Origin: Thiohalobacter sp.
Lineage (GTDB): Bacteria > Pseudomonadota > Gammaproteobacteria > DSM-19610
DNA length: 61,436 nt
Direction of reading: 5' to 3'
NCBI GenBank assembly: GCA_026984835.1
Contig: JALSRI010000100.1
Location: 1 to 61,436, forward strand
Part shown: positions 56,581-61,436 of the stretch, in pieces
Layout of the letters: every line of letters starts with the position of its first letter
Position numbering within the stretch: the first letter of the stretch is position 1
Made by a program: the position numbers and the translations under genes
The notes under the pieces: generated by a model
Told to the model about the DNA's origin: nothing
Database searches by the model: none
What the model saw: only the letters and a program-made list of their open reading frames with translations

Positions 56581-57035
56581 GGTAGGTAGCGCCCGCCGGC
56601 GGCGATGACGATGACCGCGAAACCGATCAGGGTGTTGATGCCGACGGTGCGGCGGATGCGGGCGAGCTGGCGGCCGCCCTCCGGCCAGTCGCCGGTGACC
56701 ACTGCGTCCTTGAGTTTGCGGAAGGGGCCGAAATAGACGTGCAGGTAGAGCAGGATCATCAGCCAGCCCAGGCCCTGCATCAGGTGCACGTGCAGCCCCA
56801 CCGTGGCCATGCCGCCGAATACGTTGAACACCATCCAGTAGCCGGTCGCCGGCAGCAGCGCGACGACGATCCACACCCAGGGAAAGAAGCGCTCGAACAC
56901 CCCGACCCACAGGGGCAGGCGCTGCGGCGGTTCCAGCTGCCCGGCGGCGACCGGCCGCAGTACCTGGTGGGCGAAGAACATGCCGCCGACCCAGACGACG
57001 GCGGCGAGCAGGTGCAGGCTGATGGCGAGAGACAT
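56577..57035 (-). CDS. CopD-like integral membrane protein
   Basis: This 152-residue protein has four hydrophobic helices: SLAISLHLLAAVVWVGGMFF, FFPWVWIVVALLPATGYWMV, LMQGLGWLMILLYLHVYF and GINTLIGFAVIVIAAGG. Histidines in helices 1, 1/2 and 3 (LHLLAA, AHQVL, HVHLM, LHVYF) suit haem or metal binding, as in CopD-family membrane proteins. It converges with djlA, the two stop codons overlapping by 4 bp. Function unknown; copper or haem handling is only suggested. Confidence 0.75.
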   Translation of the reverse strand: MSLAISLHLLAAVVWVGGMFFAHQVLRPVAAGQLEPPQRLPLWVGVFERFFPWVWIVVALLPATGYWMVFNVFGGMATVGLHVHLMQGLGWLMILLYLHVYFGPFRKLKDAVVTGDWPEGGRQLARIRRTVGINTLIGFAVIVIAAGGRYLP

Positions 57036-57123
57036 GGGGCACTCTCCTCGGTTGGGGGGAGCGCCATCTTACCCGCGCCGGCCGGCCGCGTCATGGTGTG
57101 CCATCGCCGGTCGGATCACGTTC

Positions 57124-57222
57124 CCCTGTAGGAGCGGGCTTGCCCGCGAACCGGCACAGCCGGCAACGATGTTTCAGTGACCGGGCCCAATGGGCTCGCG
57201 GGCAAGCCCGCTCCTACAGGGG
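57124..57222. repeat. REP pair (Pseudomonas-type GTAGGAGCGGGCTTGCCCGCGA)
   Basis: The left unit (57124-57149) contains TGTAGGAGCGGGCTTGCCCG. The right unit (57195-57222) is its inverse, CGGGCAAGCCCGCTCCTACA. Each forms a GCGGGC-TT-GCCCGC hairpin, and about 45 bp lie between them. The motif is the same as the well-known Pseudomonas REP. It lies downstream of the DUF3530 gene and upstream of the CopD-like gene on the minus strand. Confidence 0.88.
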
Positions 57223-57237
57223 CGTCGGCGGCAGGGG

Positions 57238-58032
57238 TCAGCGGGGTTCGATAAACTGGCGGCGCAACCAGCCGTATACGGTGCGCACCAGCGTGTCCTG
57301 CATGCCCAGGAAGAAATGGTCGGCGCCCTCGATGCGCTGCTGCCGGTAGGCGTCGTTGCCGGCCTTGCGGGCGGCGCGGGCGCGCTGTCCGGCCGAGGCC
57401 AGCACCCCGTCCAGGTCGCGGCTGCCGTACAGGTCGAGCACCGGAATGTCGATCTTCTCCAGGGCTTTCGCACCGTTCATTCTGTCGTCCAGGGTGATCA
57501 CGTTCAGGCCGATGGCGACGAAGCCGTCTACCGGCGGCGCATCCTCGCCGGCCAGGTAGCGGGCGGCCATGGCGGCGCCCAGGCTGTGGCCGACGAGTAC
57601 GAGGGTCTTGTTGTCATGCTTGCGCAGGTAGTCGACGGCGGCGGCGATGCGGGGCGATGCTTCGTCGAACAGCGGTGCGTAGTCCCCGAGCGGCGCGTCG
57701 TTGGCCAGCACCGGCAGCTGGATGGACAGCGTCGCCCAGCCATGCTCCGGCAGCCCGGTGCGCAGGGGATGGACGACCTCGGGCCAGTCGGGGTGGGCGC
57801 CCATGCCGTGCAGCAGGATCACGGCACGGCCGGTGGGACCGTCGCTGGCCTCGGTATAGATGCCGAAGAACCCGGTGTCGCCGGCTTTCAGGGGGCAGGG
57901 CTCGCCGTCGATCAGGCCGTCCGCGATCTGTTCCTGCCAGCGTTTTTCCTTGGCCAGGTCGGAGCCGTTGGCGAGCGTCGCCAGGAGCAGCAGCACGGCC
58001 ACCCAGGGTAATTTCAACCAACTGATTTTCAT
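57238..58032 (-). CDS. Exported alpha/beta hydrolase, DUF3530 family
   Basis: This 264-residue protein has a signal peptide (LKLPWVAVLLLLATLANGS). An alpha/beta-hydrolase core follows: VILLHGMGAHPDW, the nucleophile in VLVGHSLGAAMAARYL, Asp in LDLYGSRDLDGV and the His in GADHFFLG. The ordering and IQLPVLANDAPLGDYAPLFD fit DUF3530. The probable location is periplasmic; substrate unknown. The ATG is preceded by GAGGAGTTTTATTC. Confidence 0.85.
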   Translation of the reverse strand: MKISWLKLPWVAVLLLLATLANGSDLAKEKRWQEQIADGLIDGEPCPLKAGDTGFFGIYTEASDGPTGRAVILLHGMGAHPDWPEVVHPLRTGLPEHGWATLSIQLPVLANDAPLGDYAPLFDEASPRIAAAVDYLRKHDNKTLVLVGHSLGAAMAARYLAGEDAPPVDGFVAIGLNVITLDDRMNGAKALEKIDIPVLDLYGSRDLDGVLASAGQRARAARKAGNDAYRQQRIEGADHFFLGMQDTLVRTVYGWLRRQFIEPR

Positions 58033-58171
58033 GAATAAAACTCCTCCCTCGCGGGGTGGCCCCGGGGCGCCCCGGTGGCGCTGGCGGGTGGCGGGCTGAA
58101 ATCGCCGTCCCGATCGGGTAAAGTGCGCCGTTTCAGTTCGCCAGCAGCCTTACTATCAAGAGGTCAGGATT

Positions 58172-58870
58172 ATGCCAGATTACAAGATCGCGCCCTCCAT
58201 TCTGTCGGCCGATTTCGCCCGCCTCGGCCAGGAAGTCGACAACGTGCTCAAGGCCGGCGCCGACATCGTCCACTTCGACGTCATGGACAACCACTATGTT
58301 CCCAACCTGACCATCGGCCCGCTGGTGTGCGACGCCCTGCGCAAGCACGGCGTGACCGCCGAGATCGACGTGCACCTGATGATCAAGCCGGTGGACGCCC
58401 TGGTGCCCGACTTCGCCAAGGCCGGCGCCAGCTACATCACCTTCCACCCCGAGGCCAGCGAGCACGTCGACCGCACCCTGCAGCTCATCCGCGACCAGGG
58501 CTGCAAGTCGGGCCTGGTGTTCAACCCGGCCACGCCGCTGGACTACCTGGAATGGGCCATCGAGAAGGTCGACATGGTGCTGCTGATGTCGGTCAACCCG
58601 GGTTTCGGCGGCCAGAGCTTCATCCCCTACGTGCTGGACAAGCTGCGCGCGGCGCGCAAGATCATCGACGCCAGCGGCCGCGACATCCGCCTGGAGATCG
58701 ACGGCGGCGTCAAGGTCGACAACATCCGCGAAGTGGCCGAGGCCGGCGCCGACACCTTCGTGGCCGGTTCCGCCATCTTCGGCGCGGCGAAGGAAAGCGA
58801 CCCGAACGTCTACGACTCGGTCATCGCCGCCATGCGCACCGAGCTGGACAAGGCGCAGAAAGCGGCCTGA
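58172..58870 (+). CDS. rpe: Ribulose-phosphate 3-epimerase
   Basis: This 232-residue TIM-barrel enzyme interconverts ribulose-5-P and xylulose-5-P in the pentose-phosphate and Calvin cycles. It begins [20 protein letters not shown]. Motifs are [68 protein letters not shown] and [20 protein letters not shown]. The stop overlaps the gph start by one base (TGATG), so translation is coupled. Confidence 0.96.
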   Translation: MPDYKIAPSILSADFARLGQEVDNVLKAGADIVHFDVMDNHYVPNLTIGPLVCDALRKHGVTAEIDVHLMIKPVDALVPDFAKAGASYITFHPEASEHVDRTLQLIRDQGCKSGLVFNPATPLDYLEWAIEKVDMVLLMSVNPGFGGQSFIPYVLDKLRAARKIIDASGRDIRLEIDGGVKVDNIREVAEAGADTFVAGSAIFGAAKESDPNVYDSVIAAMRTELDKAQKAA

Positions 58871-59550
58871 TGGGGATCCGCAAGCCCGCCATGGTGCTCA
58901 TCGACGTGGACGGCACGCTGGTCGACAGCGTGCCGGATCTCGCCTACTGCGTCGACGAGATGATGAAGCGCCTGGGCCGCGAGCCCCGGGGCGAGGCGCG
59001 GGTGCGCGACTGGGTCGGCAATGGCGTGGAACGGCTGGTGCGGCGGGCGCTGATCGGCCGCCTGGAAGGGGAGCCCGACGAGGCGGAGTTCGAGCGCGCC
59101 TACCCGATCTTCCTCGACCTGTATGCCGACAACACCTCCAGGCGTTCGGTATTGTACCCGGGCGTGCGCGAGGGGCTGGACTATCTCAAGCGGGCCGGCT
59201 ACGCGCTGGGCTGCGTCACCAACAAGGCGGAGCGGTTCACCGTGCCGCTGCTGAAGGACCTGGGCATCCACGACGAGTTCGGCCTGGTGGTCAGCGGCGA
59301 CACCCTGGAACACAAGAAGCCGCACCCCGAACCGCTGCTGCACGCGGCGCGGTTCTTCGGCGTGGCGCCGGCCGATGCGCTCATGGTGGGCGATTCGGTC
59401 AACGACGTGAAGGCGGCGCGCGCCGCCGGCTTCATGGTCGCCTGCGTGCCGTACGGGTATAATCACGGCGACGACATCCGCGAAGCGAAGCCGGACCTGG
59501 TGATCGACACCCTGGCGGACCTGCGCACCGAACTCGAGAAAGCGGCCTGA
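58870..59550 (+). CDS. gph: Phosphoglycolate phosphatase
   Basis: This 226-residue HAD hydrolase starts [20 protein letters not shown], with the nucleophile and acid/base Asp pair in DVDGTLVDS. Further motifs are VTNKAERF (motif II), KKPHPEPLL (Lys, motif III) and MVGDSVNDVKAA (motif IV). It removes 2-phosphoglycolate, the product of RuBisCO oxygenation, which fits an autotroph. The rpe-gph-trpE-trpG order is common in gammaproteobacteria. A trp leader peptide starts 6 bp downstream. Confidence 0.93.
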   Translation: MGIRKPAMVLIDVDGTLVDSVPDLAYCVDEMMKRLGREPRGEARVRDWVGNGVERLVRRALIGRLEGEPDEAEFERAYPIFLDLYADNTSRRSVLYPGVREGLDYLKRAGYALGCVTNKAERFTVPLLKDLGIHDEFGLVVSGDTLEHKKPHPEPLLHAARFFGVAPADALMVGDSVNDVKAARAAGFMVACVPYGYNHGDDIREAKPDLVIDTLADLRTELEKAA

Positions 59551-59555
59551 GGATC

Positions 59556-59609
59556 ATGGTCACCTTTGAAACGCGCCTGCATGCACACGACGGACGATGG
59601 TGGTTCTGA
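59556..59609 (+). CDS. trpL: trp operon leader peptide (tandem Trp codons)
   Basis: ATG GTC ACC ... CGA TGG TGG TTC TGA encodes the 17-residue MVTFETRLHAHDGRWWF. The tandem Trp codons at 59598-59603 sit next to the stop codon, 52 bp before trpE, the arrangement of an attenuation leader peptide. It starts 6 bp after gph. Its first 18 bases are complementary, with one mismatch and a 3-base bulge, to 59643-59663, which covers the trpE ribosome-binding site and start. No U-rich terminator was found, so translational attenuation is more likely than transcriptional; this is inference. Confidence 0.75.
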   Translation: MVTFETRLHAHDGRWWF

Positions 59610-59661
59610 CTGCCGTCGCATCCCGTGTTTCCATGCATGAACCGTTTCAATGGTGAGGACC

Positions 59662-61149
59662 ATGACTCCTGAACAATTCGACCGGCTGGCGGCCGAGGGC
59701 TACAACCGCATCCCCCTGACCCGCGAGGTACTGGCCGACCTCGACACCCCGCTCAGCACCTACCTGAAACTGGCCGAGGGCCCGCATTCCTACCTGTTCG
59801 AGTCCGTGCAGGGCGGCGAGACCTGGGGCCGCTATTCCATCATCGGCCTGCCCTGCCGCACCGTGCTCAGCGTGCGCGGCGATCGCATCGAGTTGCGCCG
59901 CGACGGGGAAGTGGTGGAAGCCATCGACAGCGACGATCCGCTGGCCTGGATCGAGGCCTACCAGCGGCGCTTCCGGGTGCCGGAGCTGGACGGCCTGCCG
60001 CGCTTCTCCGGTGGCCTGGTCGGCTACTTCGGCTACGACACCGTGCGCTATATCGAGCCACGCCTGCGCGACGGCGACAAGCCCGACCCGCTGGACACTC
60101 CCGACATCCTGCTCATGCTGTCGGACGAGGTGGTGGTGTTCGACACCCTGTCGGGCAAGCTCGCCCTCATCGTGCACGCCGACCCGGCGCAGCCCGGCGC
60201 CTTCGAGCAGGCGCAGGCGCGGCTGGACGACATCCACCGGCGCCTGTGCGAGCCGGTGCGCATCCCGGGCCCGCCGGCGCAGTCCGCCGCCGTCAGCGAA
60301 TCCGACTTCGTGTCCGGCTTCACCCGCGAGGGCTTCGAGGCGGCGGTGGAGCGGGTCAAGGAGTACATCGTCGAGGGTGACGTCATGCAGGTGGTGCTGT
60401 CGCAGCGCCTGTCCATCCCCTATCAGGCGCCGCCGCTGGACCTGTACCGGGCGCTGCGTTGCCTGAATCCGTCGCCCTACCTGTTCTACCTGGACCTGGG
60501 GGATTTCCACGTGGTCGGCTCCTCGCCGGAGATCCTGGTGCGGCTGGAGGACGACATCGTCACCGTGCGCCCCATCGCCGGCACCCGGCCGCGTGGTGCC
60601 ACCCCGGAGGAGGACAAGGCGCTGGAAGCCGAGCTGCTGGCGGACCCCAAGGAACGGGCCGAGCACCTGATGCTGATCGACCTGGGCCGCAACGACGCCG
60701 GCCGGGTCAGCGAGACCGGCAGCGTGAAGCTGACCGAGAAGATGATCGTGGAGCGCTACTCGCATGTCATGCACATCGTCTCCAACGTCACAGGCCGCAA
60801 GCGCCCCGACATGAGCGCCATCGACGTGCTGCGCGCCACCTTCCCGGCCGGCACGGTGAGCGGCGCGCCCAAGATTCGCGCCATGGAGATCATCGACGAA
60901 CTGGAGCCGGTCAAGCGTGGCGTCTACGCCGGCGCGGTCGGCTACCTCGACTGGACCGGCAACATGGACACCGCCATCGCCATCCGCACCGCCGTCATCA
61001 AGGACGGCACCCTGCACATCCAGGCTGGCGCCGGCATCGTCGCCGACTCGGTGCCGGCCAACGAGTGGGCCGAGACCATGAACAAGGGCCGCGCCATCTT
61101 CCGCGCCGTGGCCCTGGCGCAGGCGGGGCTGGACGGGGGCTCATGTTGA
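59662..61149 (+). CDS. trpE: Anthranilate synthase component I
   Basis: This 495-residue enzyme uses chorismate and ammonia to form anthranilate. The N-terminal feedback domain includes [20 protein letters not shown] and [10 protein letters not shown]. The catalytic domain has [89 protein letters not shown] and [19 protein letters not shown] 59662 has GAGG upstream; GTG/ATG 59650 would add four residues. The conserved tryptophan-binding LLES-type motif is LFES here. Its stop overlaps the start of a short frame with two Trp codons. Confidence 0.95.
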   Translation: MTPEQFDRLAAEGYNRIPLTREVLADLDTPLSTYLKLAEGPHSYLFESVQGGETWGRYSIIGLPCRTVLSVRGDRIELRRDGEVVEAIDSDDPLAWIEAYQRRFRVPELDGLPRFSGGLVGYFGYDTVRYIEPRLRDGDKPDPLDTPDILLMLSDEVVVFDTLSGKLALIVHADPAQPGAFEQAQARLDDIHRRLCEPVRIPGPPAQSAAVSESDFVSGFTREGFEAAVERVKEYIVEGDVMQVVLSQRLSIPYQAPPLDLYRALRCLNPSPYLFYLDLGDFHVVGSSPEILVRLEDDIVTVRPIAGTRPRGATPEEDKALEAELLADPKERAEHLMLIDLGRNDAGRVSETGSVKLTEKMIVERYSHVMHIVSNVTGRKRPDMSAIDVLRATFPAGTVSGAPKIRAMEIIDELEPVKRGVYAGAVGYLDWTGNMDTAIAIRTAVIKDGTLHIQAGAGIVADSVPANEWAETMNKGRAIFRAVALAQAGLDGGSC

Positions 61150-61214
61150 CTGCCATGACCACCCCAGCCTGCGCTCCGGCAAATGTCGCCTGGTGGGTAT
61201 GCTCATGCTTTTGA
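61143..61214 (+). CDS. Candidate second Trp-rich leader ORF between trpE and trpG
   Basis: ATG 61143 overlaps the trpE stop (ATGTTGA) and the frame encodes 23 residues, [20 protein letters not shown] then SCF, ending at TGA 61212-61214. The stop overlaps the ATG at 61214 that would start MIDNYDSF of trpG. Tandem Trp codons late in a short frame are unusual, but no ribosome-binding site of note precedes it. It may be a chance frame. Confidence 0.35.
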   Translation: MLTAMTTPACAPANVAWWVCSCF

Positions 61215-61436
61215 TGATCGACAACTACGATTCCTTCACCTACAACCTGGTGCAGTACCTGGGCGAGCTGGGCGCGGACGTGCGGGTGTACCGCAACGAC
61301 CGCATCACCGTGGAGGAGATCGGCGAACTGGCGCCGGAGCGCATCGTCATTTCGCCCGGCCCCTGCACGCCCGACGAGGCCGGGGTGTCGGTGGAGGCGA
61401 TCCAGACCTTCGCCGGGCGCATTCCCATCCTGGGCG
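61205..61436 (+). CDS. trpG: Anthranilate synthase component II, glutamine amidotransferase (partial)
   Basis: The first 77 codons of trpG are present and continue past the window edge. The frame reads [20 protein letters not shown], then [19 protein letters not shown] and [15 protein letters not shown], the oxyanion-loop region of class I amidotransferases (SPGPGxP-like). The Cys-His-Glu triad lies beyond the edge. ATG 61205 gives the usual [11 protein letters not shown] start; 61199 and 61214 are alternatives. It supplies ammonia from glutamine to TrpE. Confidence 0.92.
   Translation, partial: MLLMIDNYDSFTYNLVQYLGELGADVRVYRNDRITVEEIGELAPERIVISPGPCTPDEAGVSVEAIQTFAGRIPILG

Overview
This is a GC-rich chromosomal window that reads as a chemolithoautotrophic, probably sulfur-oxidising gammaproteobacterium. 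Four things point there: a Calvin-type class II aldolase next to transketolase, gap, pgk and pyk; a CbbQ/CbbO-like AAA+/VWA pair; a QmoAB-HdrCB electron-transfer cluster of the kind used in dissimilatory sulfur metabolism; and a split B12-dependent ribonucleotide reductase (NrdJa/NrdJb) like that of Pseudomonas. Genus-level placement cannot be made from the sequence alone.

Layout. 1-712: end of a CheB-like methylesterase and a CheW-like protein. 836-7158 (minus): efflux MFP and RND pump, bioA, rsmE. 7304-11284 (minus): a complete SAM-cycle block, metK-ahcY-metF, where metK has a SAM-II-type riboswitch plus intrinsic terminator and ahcY has an SAH riboswitch. 11410-14292: a lipoprotein sugar dehydrogenase/dihaem cytochrome fusion and a thioredoxin-fold protein. 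14796-21920: tkt-gap-pgk-pyk-fba. 22091-23514 (minus): DUF1499 protein and SrkA kinase. 23658-28750 (minus): qmoA-qmoB-hdrC-hdrB. 29025-33068: CbbQ-like ATPase and a 1013-residue methyltransferase/CbbO fusion. 33106-34476 (minus): a DegP/DegQ protease. 34905-39821: nrdJa interrupted by a full-length intein at its radical-cysteine motif, nrdJb, and small genes. 40368-44796: GspA, GspB, a subtilisin with a C-terminal sorting-type tail, and a TerB-like protein. 44931-45299: an HU protein. 45783-50210: a giant cNMP-binding/rhodanese/coiled-coil/TM/FGE-fold protein. 50332-54769: an overlapping run of Rieske protein, binding lipoprotein, histidine kinase and ABC-2 exporter. 54778-58032: small conserved genes, djlA, a CopD-like protein and a DUF3530 protein. 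58172-61436: rpe-gph-trpE-trpG with a trp leader peptide.

The intergenic spaces carry at least five kinds of short palindromic repeat. These are three copies of a CACGGAAA-nonamer inverted repeat, one 149-bp element with perfect 29-bp inverted ends built on CGAAGGACG nonamers, three loci with a GGTGGGGT...ACCCCACC palindrome, one Pseudomonas-type REP pair, and one perfect 34-bp palindrome. No CRISPR array, rRNA, transposase gene or convincing tRNA was seen.

The items most worth following up are the methyltransferase-CbbO fusion with CbbQ beside the Qmo/Hdr cluster, the giant multi-domain signalling protein, the SAM and SAH riboswitch pair in one locus, the NrdJa intein, and the trp leader whose 5' end is complementary to the trpE ribosome-binding region.
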